64,000 nt of DNA from Peptostreptococcaceae bacterium VA2 (GCA_000686145.1 JMMB01000007.1:930001-994000), one strand, 5' to 3'; shown: positions 1 through 9,145, counted from the stretch's first letter. Translations and numbers: made by a program. Notes: generated by a model from the letters alone, not told the origin.

Positions 1-2
1 TA

Positions 3-1574
3 AAAAATGTTCTTAGTGATAAGGAACTTAAAATAGAAGAGTATCTTCCTCAAAGGATAATAGAAAAATATAAATTGTGTAGCATTGACTATGCAGTAAG
101 AAATATTCACTCACCTAGTAGCAAGGAAGTATTAAAGATTGCTTTGTATAGAATTGTATTTGAAGAATTTTTAATATTACAATTAGGATTATTCATGTTT
201 AAAAATGGAGCTAATGAAGCAGAGGGTATAAAATTTGAAGAAAGCAAAAAACTAAATAGTATACTAAAGTCATTGCCATTTAAATTGACAGGTGCCCAAG
301 ATAGAGCTTTAAGTGAAATTATAGATGACATGCAATGTGAAAAGGCAATGAATAGATTGGTTCAAGGAGATGTAGGTTCTGGTAAAACTGTTGTAGCGCT
401 GTTAGCACTTGCAAATTGTGTTTTAAATGGGTATCAAGGGGCGTTAATGGCTCCCACTGAAATACTTGCAGAACAACATTATATTTCTCTTACAGAGACT
501 TTAGGAGGCTTTGGAATAAAGGTAGAATTATTAGTTGGTAGTCTAACTAAAAAACAAAAAGAAAAAGTATTAGAAAAAGTAAAAAACAACGAAGTAGATA
601 TATTGATAGGTACTCATGCTTTGATTGAAGATAAAGTAGAATTTGATAATTTAGGATTAGTAATAACAGATGAACAACATAGATTTGGAGTTAGACAACG
701 AAGCAAACTATCTGAAAAAGGAGAAAATCCACATATATTAGTAATGACAGCAACGCCAATACCTAGAACTTTAGCGCTTATACTTTATGGTGATTTAGAT
801 ATTTCTATAATAGACGAATTGCCTCCAGGAAGACAGCCAATAGAAACAATCGCAGTAGATAAAAGTAAAAGAGACAGAGCATATAATTCATTAGTAAGAA
901 AAGAAGTAGAAAAAGGCAGACAAGTATATATAGTATGTCCCTTAGTGGAAGAAAGTGAAGCTATAGAAGCAAAGGCTGCTGTAGAATTAGTAGAGGAATT
1001 AAGGCTTGAATATTTTACTGACCTTAGGGTTGGGCTTTTACATGGAAAAATGAAAGGTAGCGAAAAAGATGCTATAATGAAAAGCTTTAAAAATAAGGAA
1101 ATTGATATATTAGTATCTACAACAGTTATAGAAGTAGGTGTAAATGTTCCTAACGCAACTCTTATGATAATAGAAAATGCAGAACGATTTGGTTTAGCAC
1201 AACTTCATCAGTTAAGAGGAAGAGTAGGAAGAGGGAAACATAAGTCTTATTGTATATTAATCTATGCATCTAAGTCTGATGTTTGTACACAAAGAATGTC
1301 GATAATGCAAGAAACTAATGATGGATTTAAAATATCGGAAAAAGATTTAGAAATAAGAGGTCCAGGAGAATTTTTTGGAACAAGACAGCATGGTCTACCT
1401 GAGCTAAAAGTAGCTAATATATTTAAACATATGAAAATATTAAAGTTAGCACAGCAAGAGGCTAGATATATAGTGTGTGAAGACCATAAACTGCAAAATT
1501 TAGAGAATAAAATATTAAAAAAAGAAATTATAGAGAAATTTGAACATTCAGTAAAAGAAATTTCGTTAAATTAA
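3..1574 (+). CDS. recG: ATP-dependent DNA helicase RecG (5' end cut off by window)
   Basis: The reading frame is open from the first bases, so the N-terminal part lies outside the window; a TTG at 75 is internal. RecG remodels stalled replication forks and Holliday junctions using ATP. The visible part has the superfamily 2 helicase core: Walker A GDVGSGKT (nt 366-389), the DEQH box (nt 669-680), motif III TATPIPRT, and motifs V/VI (TTVIEVGVNVPNA and QLRGRVGRG). The RecG-specific C-terminal region with GPGEFFGTRQHG follows. Much of the N-terminal wedge (OB) domain that grips branched DNA is missing here only because of the window edge. It is followed 40 bp later by rsmD, a common clostridial order. 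I see no frame damage. Confidence 0.95.
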   Translation, partial: KNVLSDKELKIEEYLPQRIIEKYKLCSIDYAVRNIHSPSSKEVLKIALYRIVFEEFLILQLGLFMFKNGANEAEGIKFEESKKLNSILKSLPFKLTGAQDRALSEIIDDMQCEKAMNRLVQGDVGSGKTVVALLALANCVLNGYQGALMAPTEILAEQHYISLTETLGGFGIKVELLVGSLTKKQKEKVLEKVKNNEVDILIGTHALIEDKVEFDNLGLVITDEQHRFGVRQRSKLSEKGENPHILVMTATPIPRTLALILYGDLDISIIDELPPGRQPIETIAVDKSKRDRAYNSLVRKEVEKGRQVYIVCPLVEESEAIEAKAAVELVEELRLEYFTDLRVGLLHGKMKGSEKDAIMKSFKNKEIDILVSTTVIEVGVNVPNATLMIIENAERFGLAQLHQLRGRVGRGKHKSYCILIYASKSDVCTQRMSIMQETNDGFKISEKDLEIRGPGEFFGTRQHGLPELKVANIFKHMKILKLAQQEARYIVCEDHKLQNLENKILKKEIIEKFEHSVKEISLN

Positions 1575-1614
1575 TTTAAAATTATGTTAAAATATACAAT
1601 GAGGTGAAGATACG

Positions 1615-2163
1615 TTGAGAGTAATATCAGGAAAAGTAAGAGGACTAAAATTAAATACACCTAAAAATGAAGATGTGAGACCTACAACTGATAGAGTTAA
1701 AGAATCTTTATTTAATATGATAAGCCCATATATAATGGACAGTAATGTTTTAGATTTATTTGCAGGGACAGGTTCTTTAGGTATAGAATGTTTATCTAGA
1801 GGAGCCCAAAAATGTGTCTTTGTAGATGTAAGTAAAGAAAGTATATCAATAATAAAATCAAATATAACAAGAGCAAGAGTTGAAAATGAAAGTATAGTTT
1901 TAAATTTAGACTTTAAAGATGCTATAAGCAAACTAAAAGCTCAAAAAAATAAATTTGATGTTATCTTTATGGACCCACCATATTATAAAAATATGTTTAT
2001 AGATGCTTTAGAAAAAATAGATAATGCAGATTTATTAGAAGAAGAAGGAATAATAGTAATAGAACATGACAGTAAGGAAAATTTACCTGAAAAAATAGAA
2101 AGATTAGAAAAGAATAAGGTTAAAAAATATGGAAATACAACTTTAACATTCTATAAATTATAG
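1615..2163 (+). CDS. rsmD: 16S rRNA (guanine(966)-N(2))-methyltransferase RsmD
   Basis: SAM-dependent methyltransferase that modifies G966 of 16S rRNA in the assembled small subunit. The 182-residue length is normal for RsmD. The SAM-binding motif I is DLFAGTGSLG (around residue 49) and the catalytic N-methyltransferase motif is DPPYY starting at Asp120. The N-terminal RVISGKVRG is typical of the family. The start is TTG at 1615, chosen because GAGGTGA at 1601-1607 lies seven bases upstream. It sits between recG and coaD, a widely conserved Firmicutes neighbourhood. Confidence 0.95.
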   Translation: MRVISGKVRGLKLNTPKNEDVRPTTDRVKESLFNMISPYIMDSNVLDLFAGTGSLGIECLSRGAQKCVFVDVSKESISIIKSNITRARVENESIVLNLDFKDAISKLKAQKNKFDVIFMDPPYYKNMFIDALEKIDNADLLEEEGIIVIEHDSKENLPEKIERLEKNKVKKYGNTTLTFYKL

Positions 2164-2267
2164 GTTGTAAAATGTGAATATTAAAAGACAAGGTAATTGG
2201 CTATATAGATTAAGTCGCATCTCTATTAGAGAAGTGAAATTTTATAAAGTGGAGGCCATAAAACAAC

Positions 2268-2765
2268 ATGGAAAAGAAAATAAGAAAAGCTATGTTTGCA
2301 GGTAGCTTTGACCCAATAACAAATGGACATTTAGATATAATTTGCAGATCATCGAAAATATTTGATGAACTTCAAATAGGGGTACTTTATAATCCAAATA
2401 AAAGTGGGATGTTTAATTTTAAAGAGAGAGTAGAACTTATAGAAAAATGTACTAGCCATTTAGATAATATAAAAGTAGTAAGTTTTAATGGGCTTTTAGT
2501 AAATTATTGTGAAGAAAATGGAATTGATACTTTAGTTAGAGGGATAAGAAGTGGATCAGATGTTGAATATGAACTACAAATGGCTCATATGAACAAAGAG
2601 TTAAATCCAAATATAGAAACTATTATATTGCCAACAGCAACTAAGTACTCATTTATAAGTTCATCTTTAATTAAGGAAGTATTAAATTTTGATGCAAATA
2701 TAAAAAATCTAGTACCAAAAGTTGTTTTAGAAGAACTAAAAAGAAAAGCTAATAGGGGGAACTAA
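2268..2765 (+). CDS. coaD: Phosphopantetheine adenylyltransferase CoaD
   Basis: Catalyses the fourth step of coenzyme A synthesis: 4'-phosphopantetheine plus ATP gives dephospho-CoA plus pyrophosphate. The nucleotidyltransferase signature is near the N-terminus: GSFDPITNGH, with the (T/H)xGH motif ending at His21. The C-terminal ISSSLIKE motif matches the ISSSxIR element. At 165 residues it has the family length. The ATG at 2268 follows a GGAGG in the untranslated region. The rsmD-coaD pairing is conserved in many bacteria, and the next gene follows after two bases. Confidence 0.96.
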   Translation: MEKKIRKAMFAGSFDPITNGHLDIICRSSKIFDELQIGVLYNPNKSGMFNFKERVELIEKCTSHLDNIKVVSFNGLLVNYCEENGIDTLVRGIRSGSDVEYELQMAHMNKELNPNIETIILPTATKYSFISSSLIKEVLNFDANIKNLVPKVVLEELKRKANRGN

Positions 2766-2767
2766 AA

Positions 2768-3292
2768 ATGTATGTAGACTTAGAAATGATTGAGTTATTT
2801 GAAGAATTAGAAAGTGTAGTAAATAATGCTTCTTCAATACCTTTTTCACAAAAATCTGGTATAGATAAAAGTGAAGTGTTGGGAATTATAGGAGAGATAA
2901 AAGCATTAATTCCAGAAGAAGTTAAACAAGCTACTTGGATAAATAAAGAGAGACATAAAATAATAAATGATGCAAAACAAGAAGCATCAGAATTGGTAGC
3001 ACAAGCTAATAAAGAAGCCGAAAGAGTAAGAAAAGAATATAATAGTAATATAGAAGAATTAAAGAAAAACTCCGAAGATGTTGTAAAAGCATATGTAGAA
3101 GCAAGTGAACCAGTAATTCAAGCAGAGGAACAAGCAAAAATCATAATAGATAGAGCTGAAAGAGTAGCAAATGAAATAAGATTAGGTTCTATAGAATATG
3201 CAGATAACATATTATCAAGCGTTGAATATAATTTAAAAAGTGTTTTAGAAGAAGTTGCAAGAGATAAAGCAGAGTTAAATCCAGAAAGATAA
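2768..3292 (+). CDS. Coiled-coil protein of unknown function (V-ATPase subunit-like)
   Basis: A 174-residue soluble protein with no enzyme motif that I can see. Residues from about 55 to the end are rich in Glu, Lys, Ala and Gln and form a long predicted coiled coil (for example DAKQEASELVAQANKEAERV), of the kind databases often label ATPase or V-type ATPase subunit-like. The N-terminus (MIELFEELESVVNNAS) resembles the short N-terminal region of clostridial proteins encoded directly after coaD. It starts two bases after the coaD stop, so the two are very likely translated from one message, and a strong terminator follows. A DivIVA-like scaffold role is possible but not shown. Confidence 0.7.
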   Translation: MYVDLEMIELFEELESVVNNASSIPFSQKSGIDKSEVLGIIGEIKALIPEEVKQATWINKERHKIINDAKQEASELVAQANKEAERVRKEYNSNIEELKKNSEDVVKAYVEASEPVIQAEEQAKIIIDRAERVANEIRLGSIEYADNILSSVEYNLKSVLEEVARDKAELNPER

Positions 3293-3319
3293 AAAAGAAA
3301 GCATTAGCTTTCTTTTTTT
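3291..3319. terminator. Bidirectional terminator between coiled-coil gene and ylbJ
   Basis: The inverted repeat GAAAGC (3297-3302) and GCTTTC (3307-3312) is flanked by an A-run on one side and a T-run on the other. It can therefore end transcription from both the recG/coaD side (+) and the ylbJ side (-). Confidence 0.85.
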
Positions 3320-4509
3320 CTTTTGAAACTAGTTTTTTCTATAAATATTAAAGATAATAATATATAGATTATTATAAAAATTGGAAGCAGTATCTTGTAG
3401 TTTGCAATATAATAGTTCCAGATTATATTGTCATATAATACGTCATAGAAGCTAGAAAAATTAGATACCAAAGTAGTAGATTTAGATAGTGGGTATAATA
3501 AAAACGTGAATAATCCTGATAAAATACCATGTAAAAACTTGCTAAATATGTATAGGCCAACATTGATATCTGTTTTAGCTAAAAAATTACAACATTGAGA
3601 TAGTATAGATAATCCACTAAAACCTATTAAAAAACTTGCTAAGACTGTTTTTAGAACTTGTGGTGCAGATGCCAAACCTGCTATTTTATTACACCCTATA
3701 GTCATTTCGAACAATCCACTAATAAAAGCAGAGCAAAGTTCTTTTGTAACTCCGAATGAAGATAATGGAATACATAAGATTGATGAGATTAAAGAAATAA
3801 TGTTAAATAAAGTTAGAATTTTAAAAATAACTGAAAAAACAATTACGAACCCACCTACCATTAGCAATGTATTTACACCACTAAAAACAGCATTCCCAAA
3901 TAAAACAAAGAATCCTTGATTATTGTAATATCTAGTATTTATTACATTCTTGATATTTGATTTCAAAGAATTAGATGATCTTGGAATAAGTTCTTTTCCA
4001 TAATTTCTGAAAAACAAACCAACAGATATAGCAGCTAAGTAATGACAAATAATCATTAAATAGCCTAATGAATCATTTTCAAACATTCCGTTTGCTACGG
4101 CTCCAATTATAAATAGTGGACCAGATGTGGAGCAAAATGATACCAATCTTTGAGCTTCGTATTTAGAAATTTGAGAACTGCTTCTAAGTTCTGAAGCAAG
4201 CTTTGCACCGACTGGATAACCAGAAACAGTTGAAATTGCAAAAACTAAAGCACTTTTGCCTGACACATTAAAAATGAATCTTGTAATAGGATTTATTATA
4301 AAACCGATTATATCTACTATTTTCAAATCTACAATTAAGTTAGCACCAATTACAAAGGGCAAAAGAGATGGAATTAATACACTAGTCCAAATATTTAGAC
4401 CTTCTTTTGCAGCTATTATAGATTCATTAGGAAAGATTATTATTCCTAAGATTAAAAATAAAACAATGAATACAGGCATAAAAAAAATTACTAATTTACT
4501 TTTTTTCAT
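3304..4509 (-). CDS. ylbJ: Sporulation integral membrane protein YlbJ
   Basis: Polytopic inner-membrane protein of the YlbJ family (nucleoside-transporter-like fold), with about ten hydrophobic segments over 401 residues. In Bacillus subtilis YlbJ is made in the mother cell and is needed for cortex formation and heat-resistant spores. Recognisable family segments are the GLNIWTSVLIPSLLPF stretch near residues 38-53 and the SGYPVGAKLASEL stretch in the middle. The start is ATG at 4507-4509 on the minus strand, because AGGTGG lies five bases upstream; a longer frame from GTG at 4518 would overlap that ribosome binding site. It is the only gene on this strand in the first 11 kb and converges on the coaD unit. 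Confidence 0.9.
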   Translation of the reverse strand: MKKSKLVIFFMPVFIVLFLILGIIIFPNESIIAAKEGLNIWTSVLIPSLLPFVIGANLIVDLKIVDIIGFIINPITRFIFNVSGKSALVFAISTVSGYPVGAKLASELRSSSQISKYEAQRLVSFCSTSGPLFIIGAVANGMFENDSLGYLMIICHYLAAISVGLFFRNYGKELIPRSSNSLKSNIKNVINTRYYNNQGFFVLFGNAVFSGVNTLLMVGGFVIVFSVIFKILTLFNIISLISSILCIPLSSFGVTKELCSAFISGLFEMTIGCNKIAGLASAPQVLKTVLASFLIGFSGLSILSQCCNFLAKTDINVGLYIFSKFLHGILSGLFTFLLYPLSKSTTLVSNFSSFYDVLYDNIIWNYYIANYKILLPIFIIIYILLSLIFIEKTSFKRKKES

Positions 4510-4633
4510 AATTACCACCTAATAAACTTATAGTATAAGATAATTATATTAAATTAATAAAATATATATGAATGAAAAGTTTAAAGAGCTATAATATAGA
4601 CAGACATCTAAGATTTTATTAAGGGGGAATAAA

Positions 4634-5359
4634 ATGTTTAACAGTATTTCTAGTAAAAAAGTTTATGAGCAAGTGATTGAACAAATACAACAAAGAATAT
4701 TAAACGGCGAACTCAAAAAAGGGGACAAGTTGCCATCAGAACGAGAATTATCAGAACAGATGAATGTCAGTAGAACCTCGATAAGAGAAGCTATTAGAGT
4801 ATTAGAAACGATGGGAGTAATTGATAGTAAGCAAGGTGAAGGTAATTTTATATGTAGCAATATAGACAAATCATTAATAGAGCCATTGTCTATGATATTT
4901 AAGTTAAATGATGGTACTTGGAAAGATATATTAGAATTAAGAGAAGTATTTGAGTTACAAATAGTTAAACTTGCAGCTTTAAGAGCTACAGAAAAAGATT
5001 GTATGGAGCTAAAATCTATAATAGATGAAATGAGAAAAGAAACGGAAATTCCTTATAATAAAAAAATAGTGGTTTTATTAGATCAAAAGTTTCACAATAA
5101 ATTAGTATCAATAAGTAAAAATTGTCTTATTGAAAGTTTTTTTCTTATGTCATCAAAGTTATTTGAAAATTTCATAGAAGATGCAAGAGATAAAATAATA
5201 AGTAAATATTGGAGCAAAGAAGTGTTATTTGAAAAACATAACGCAATATATGAAGCTATTAGAGATAAAAATCCAGATTTGGCTTATGAAAAAATGAAAG
5301 AGCATATGGAAGTTATAGAGAAAAGTTATATGGAAGCTACATTGTTTGAAAATTGTTAA
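4634..5359 (+). CDS. FadR/GntR-family transcriptional regulator of the lactate operon
   Basis: DNA-binding regulator with an N-terminal GntR winged helix (residues about 8-75; KLPSERELSEQMNVSRTSIR is the recognition part) and a C-terminal all-helical FCD domain carrying metal/ligand-type His and Asp residues (DQKFHNKL, EKHNAIYEAI). This is the FadR subfamily, whose members LldR and LctR sense lactate or related acids. It stands just upstream of lactate permease, racemase and dehydrogenase genes, and a palindrome of the FadR type lies at 5411-5427, so it most likely controls that operon. ATG at 4634 follows AAGGGGGA. The ligand and the direction of control are inferred from the family and context. 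Confidence 0.9.
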   Translation: MFNSISSKKVYEQVIEQIQQRILNGELKKGDKLPSERELSEQMNVSRTSIREAIRVLETMGVIDSKQGEGNFICSNIDKSLIEPLSMIFKLNDGTWKDILELREVFELQIVKLAALRATEKDCMELKSIIDEMRKETEIPYNKKIVVLLDQKFHNKLVSISKNCLIESFFLMSSKLFENFIEDARDKIISKYWSKEVLFEKHNAIYEAIRDKNPDLAYEKMKEHMEVIEKSYMEATLFENC

Positions 5360-5371
5360 TTTTCAAACAAT
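5341..5371. repeat. 12-bp perfect inverted repeat over the end of the GntR gene
   Basis: ATTGTTTGAAAA (5341-5352) is exactly complementary to TTTTCAAACAAT (5360-5371), with a seven-base loop containing the stop codon. It is followed by AGTTGCGC rather than a T-run, so it is a weak terminator at best, and it abuts the -35 box of the lactate promoter. Confidence 0.6.
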
Positions 5372-5373
5372 AG

Positions 5374-5402
5374 TTGCGCTATAGAATACTATAGAATACT
5401 AT
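5374..5402 (+). promoter_or_regulatory. Probable sigma-A promoter of the lactate operon
   Basis: TTGCGC (5374-5379) and TACTAT (5397-5402) are separated by 17 bases. The spacer and -10 region consist of 10-bp direct repeats of the type CTATAGAATA. The expected start of transcription is near 5409, immediately before the palindrome at 5411. Confidence 0.55.
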
Positions 5403-5410
5403 TAAAATAA

Positions 5411-5427
5411 AAGTGGTAATACCACTT
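5411..5427. promoter_or_regulatory. FadR-type operator in front of lctP
   Basis: A perfect palindrome, AAGTGGT-AAT-ACCACTT. Its core TGGTAATACCA fits the FadR-subfamily consensus TNGTNNNACNA exactly. It covers the predicted transcription start, where a bound repressor would block RNA polymerase. A direct repeat ACCATCAT (5428-5435 and 5443-5450) follows. The link to the upstream GntR gene is inferred. Confidence 0.7.
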
Positions 5428-5479
5428 ACCATCATTCAAGTGACCATCATAAAACAATAAAAAAGGGGGAGGAAGCTTG

Positions 5480-7042
5480 ATGAATGAATATCTATTATTC
5501 GCAATAGCGATTATTCCTATTGCATGGTTAATAGTATCTTTAGGGATTTTAAAATTTCCAGCGCATAAGACGTGTCTTTTTACTGCTATTTTGACATTTA
5601 TAATAGCTCTTATATTTTGGAAAATATCATTTTTAAATGCAGTTACAGCATCTATAGAAGGTATTTTAATTGCCATATGGCCAATACTTTTAGTTATAGT
5701 TGCAGCGTTATTTACTTATAATTTAGCTGTAGAAACAAAGAGTATGGATACCATGAAAAAAATGTTATCTAGTATAACAACTGATCAAAGAATACAAGTG
5801 CTTATATTAGCTTGGGGATTTGGTGGTTTTTTAGAAGCTGTTGCAGGTTATGGAACTGCTGTTGCAATTCCAGCGAGTATACTAGCTTCAATTGGCTTTA
5901 ATCCAATATTTGCAGCAATAATATGCCTTATAGCAAATACTGTACCTACAGCGTTTGGAGCAATAGGAATACCTGTTACTACATTAGCTACAGTTACAGG
6001 TTTAGATGTGATGAAGTTAAGTTACTTAATATCAATTCAATTAGCACCATTCATAATAATAATACCATTTGCGTTAGTAATCTTAACCAAAAAAAGTTTT
6101 AAAGCTATAAAAGGTGTATTTTGGATAACTTTAGTATCTGGTCTAGCGTTTGCAGTACCACAGATATTTGTTGCAAAATATTTAGGAGCTGAATTACCTG
6201 CATTAATAGGAAGTTTATGTAGTATGTTAGCTACGGTAATTATGGCAAAATCTATGAACAAAAAGCAATCTAAATTAGAAATAGGAAGTGAAGAATCACA
6301 AGATTGTGACGTAGTAGCTCAAAGTAAAGTAACATTTAGAGAAGGATTATTAGCATGGCTTCCATACATACTTCTATGCATTTTAATACTAATAGCTAGC
6401 CCTTTATTCCCCTCAATTAATGAATTTTTAGCGCAATTTACCAGTAAAATACAAATTTATACTGGAGAAGGAGCTAAAGCGACATCGTTTACATGGATAA
6501 ATACACCAGGAATGATGATTATAATTTCCACTTTTATAGCTGGATTAATTCAAAAAGTGAAAATTTCAACGATGTTAAATGTATTTATAGCAACAATAAA
6601 ACAATTAACAAAATCGTTTATAACAATAACATCTATAGTAGCAATTTCAAAAATCATGTCTTACAGTGGAATGACAAGTTCAATATCTTTTGGGCTATGT
6701 GCAATAACAGGATCATTTTACCCTATAATATCACCATTATTAGGTTCCATAGGAACTTTTGTAACAGGTAGCGATACATCAGCAAATATACTGTTTGGAG
6801 GGTTGCAAACCCAGGCAGCTACATCTTTAGGCATAAGCCCGTATTGGATAGCAGCAGCAAACACTGCAGGAGCAACTGCTGGGAAGATGATTTCTCCGCA
6901 AAGCATAGCTATAGCTACTTCTGCTACAGGTCTTATAGGTAAAGAAGGTAAGATTTTTAGCTCAACCGTTAAATTTTGCTTAGGATATGTAATTATATTA
7001 GGAATACTAGTTTATTTTGGTAGTTATTTCTTTACAATTTAG
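5480..7042 (+). CDS. lctP: Lactate permease (LctP family)
   Basis: Integral membrane importer of L-/D-lactate (and often glycolate), driven by proton symport. About 520 residues with twelve or more hydrophobic helices. Family hallmarks include GFGGFLEAVAGYGTAVAIPA near residues 115-134 and the C-terminal GTFVTGSDTSANILFGGLQ and AAGATAGKMISPQSI segments. The start is ATG at 5480, seven bases after GGGGGAGG; a TTG three bases earlier would sit too close. First gene of the lactate operon, preceded by a promoter and a FadR-type operator. A 92-aa frame inside it (6493-6771) is a shadow. Confidence 0.94.
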   Translation: MNEYLLFAIAIIPIAWLIVSLGILKFPAHKTCLFTAILTFIIALIFWKISFLNAVTASIEGILIAIWPILLVIVAALFTYNLAVETKSMDTMKKMLSSITTDQRIQVLILAWGFGGFLEAVAGYGTAVAIPASILASIGFNPIFAAIICLIANTVPTAFGAIGIPVTTLATVTGLDVMKLSYLISIQLAPFIIIIPFALVILTKKSFKAIKGVFWITLVSGLAFAVPQIFVAKYLGAELPALIGSLCSMLATVIMAKSMNKKQSKLEIGSEESQDCDVVAQSKVTFREGLLAWLPYILLCILILIASPLFPSINEFLAQFTSKIQIYTGEGAKATSFTWINTPGMMIIISTFIAGLIQKVKISTMLNVFIATIKQLTKSFITITSIVAISKIMSYSGMTSSISFGLCAITGSFYPIISPLLGSIGTFVTGSDTSANILFGGLQTQAATSLGISPYWIAAANTAGATAGKMISPQSIAIATSATGLIGKEGKIFSSTVKFCLGYVIILGILVYFGSYFFTI

Positions 7043-7065
7043 TCAAATACATAGGGGGTGGAAAA

Positions 7066-8340
7066 ATGGCTACTTTAAAAGTACCTTATTCAAAAGAGGG
7101 AATGATTTTAAATATTGAAGATAAGAATTTATCAAAAATATTACAATCAAAAGCACATAAATATAAAGTAGATAAAACACAACAAGAAATAGTAGAGGAA
7201 TCTATGGATAACCCAATAGGTTCAAAAGAGATAGAACAATTAGTAAAAGGTAAAAAAAATATAGTAATAATAACAAGTGATCATACAAGACCAGTACCTA
7301 GCAAAATAACAATGCCAATAATATTAAGAAGACTAAGAGAAGCAAATCCAAATATAAATATAAAAATTTTAGTTGCTACTGGATTTCATAGACCTAGTAC
7401 AAGAGAAGAATTAATTTATAAAATGGGTGAGGAAATAGTAAACAATGAAGAAATTGTAATGCATATATCTACAGATGATAGCAAGATGATTAAGGCAGGG
7501 GTATTACCATCTGGAGGCGATTTTTACATAAATAAACTTGCATATGAATCAGATCTCCTAATAGCAGAAGGATTTATAGAACCTCATTTTTTTGCAGGAT
7601 TTTCAGGTGGAAGAAAAAGTATACTTCCAGGTATAGCATCAGCAAAAACTATAATGTATAACCATTGTAGTGATTTTATAGATAGTGAAAATGCAAGAAC
7701 AGGTACTTTAAAAAATAATCCTATACATGAAGATATGGTATATGCTGCTAAAACTGCTAAATTAGCATTTATAGTAAATGTTGTAATAGACCAAGATAAA
7801 AAAGTCATAGCATCTTTTGCTGGAGATGTAGAAGATGCGCATATTAAAGGTTGTAAATTCGTAAATGAGCTATCTAAAATAGATTCTCATAAAGCTGATA
7901 TAGTGGTAAGTACAAATGGGGGTTATCCTCTAGATCAAAATATATATCAATCAGTAAAAGGAATGACAGCAGCAGAAGCTACATGTAATGAGGGTGGAGT
8001 TATAATAATGATTTCTGCATGTAATGATGGCCATGGAGGTCAATCTTTTTATGACAACATAGCTAATGCAAAATCACCAACTGTTATATTAGAATCTGTA
8101 AGAAAAATTAGAAGAGGAAATACAGCTCCAGATCAATGGGAATTCCAAATACTGGCTAGAATATTAGAAAAACATACAGTAATAATGGTTACAGACCAAT
8201 GTGATCCTGAAATGATAAAAAATATGCATATGAAGCATGCATATAATTTTGACGAAGCTTTAAAAATGGCTTTAGAGATTAAAGGGAAAGACTCAAAAGT
8301 CGTGGTTATTCCAGATGGAGTATCTGTGATAGTAAAATAG
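7066..8340 (+). CDS. larA: Nickel-dependent lactate racemase LarA
   Basis: Interconverts D- and L-lactate by hydride transfer to a nickel-pincer nucleotide cofactor bound to a Lys. In this 424-residue protein the key residues fall at His108 (GFHRP), His174 and Lys184 (EPHFFAGFSGGRKS) and His200 (YNHCSD). I recall the same numbers from the characterised Thermoanaerobacterium enzyme, which argues for a true racemase rather than a distant paralogue. The ATG at 7066 follows GGGGGTGG. It lies between the permease and Etf genes, which fits supplying the dehydrogenase with the right enantiomer. The cofactor synthesis genes larB, larC and larE are not in this window. Confidence 0.92.
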   Translation: MATLKVPYSKEGMILNIEDKNLSKILQSKAHKYKVDKTQQEIVEESMDNPIGSKEIEQLVKGKKNIVIITSDHTRPVPSKITMPIILRRLREANPNINIKILVATGFHRPSTREELIYKMGEEIVNNEEIVMHISTDDSKMIKAGVLPSGGDFYINKLAYESDLLIAEGFIEPHFFAGFSGGRKSILPGIASAKTIMYNHCSDFIDSENARTGTLKNNPIHEDMVYAAKTAKLAFIVNVVIDQDKKVIASFAGDVEDAHIKGCKFVNELSKIDSHKADIVVSTNGGYPLDQNIYQSVKGMTAAEATCNEGGVIIMISACNDGHGGQSFYDNIANAKSPTVILESVRKIRRGNTAPDQWEFQILARILEKHTVIMVTDQCDPEMIKNMHMKHAYNFDEALKMALEIKGKDSKVVVIPDGVSVIVK

Positions 8341-8356
8341 ATAAGGGGGAAAAACT

Positions 8357-9145
8357 ATGGAGATTTTAACATGTATTAAACAAGTTCCAGGAACTAGTGA
8401 AGTAGAAGTTGACGAAAAGACAGGTGTATTAAAAAGAGATGGTGTAGATTCTAAGATGAACCCATATGACTTATATGCACTAGAAACTGCTCTTAGAATA
8501 AAACAAGAAAAAGGTGCTACTTTAAAGGTAATAACTATGGGTCCTCCACAAGCTAAACAAATAATCGAAGAAAGTTTTATGATGGGAGTCGATGAAGGCG
8601 CGATAGTAAGTGATAGAAAGTTTGCGGGAGCTGATGTACTTGCAACATCATACACATTATCACAAGGAATTAAAAAGGCAGGAAACCCTGATTTAATAAT
8701 ATGTGGAAAACAAACAACAGATGGCGATACTGCTCAAGTTGGGCCGGAAATAGCAGAGTTTTTAAAGATACCTCATGTAACAAATGTAACTAAGATAATA
8801 GAAGTTAAAGATGAAGCTATAGTTGTAGAGGTTGATATGCCAAACACATTAGAGGTTTGTGAAATACAATATCCATGTTTAATAACAGTTGAAAAAGGAA
8901 TATTCCAACCAAGACTTCCTTCTTTTAAATTAGGATTAAAAACAAAAGACAGAGATATACAAATGTATAGTCTAAAAGATTTTGAAGATCAAAATGAAAA
9001 TAATTATGGGCTAAATGGTTCGCCAACTCAAGTTTTAAGAATCTTCCCTCCTGCTTCAAATAATGAAAAGGAAATTTTAAGAGGAAGTGCAGAAGAAACA
9101 ACTGATATTTTAGTAGGGAAGCTAAAAGATTTAAAATTAGTGTAA
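8357..9145 (+). CDS. etfB: Electron transfer flavoprotein beta subunit (lactate dehydrogenase complex)
   Basis: EtfB partner of the bifurcating/confurcating lactate dehydrogenase, as in LctB of Acetobacterium woodii. In such complexes this subunit holds the bifurcating FAD, passing electrons between NAD+, ferredoxin and the lactate-oxidising flavin. The 262 residues begin MEILTCIKQVPGT and include the conserved CGKQTTDGDTAQVGPEIAE region (about residues 115-135). The ATG at 8357 follows AAGGGGGA, 17 bp after larA, in a tight operon with etfA and the FAD-linked oxidase. That it confurcates is inferred from gene order and from the ferredoxin domain on its partner. Confidence 0.93.
   Translation: MEILTCIKQVPGTSEVEVDEKTGVLKRDGVDSKMNPYDLYALETALRIKQEKGATLKVITMGPPQAKQIIEESFMMGVDEGAIVSDRKFAGADVLATSYTLSQGIKKAGNPDLIICGKQTTDGDTAQVGPEIAEFLKIPHVTNVTKIIEVKDEAIVVEVDMPNTLEVCEIQYPCLITVEKGIFQPRLPSFKLGLKTKDRDIQMYSLKDFEDQNENNYGLNGSPTQVLRIFPPASNNEKEILRGSAEETTDILVGKLKDLKLV

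Noticed and set aside
4256-4522. 88-aa + strand frame opposite ylbJ
   Set aside because: Antisense shadow of a clear YlbJ protein with no ribosome binding site.
6493-6771. 92-aa frame inside lctP
   Set aside because: Asn- and Tyr-rich out-of-frame reading of the permease; no family resemblance.
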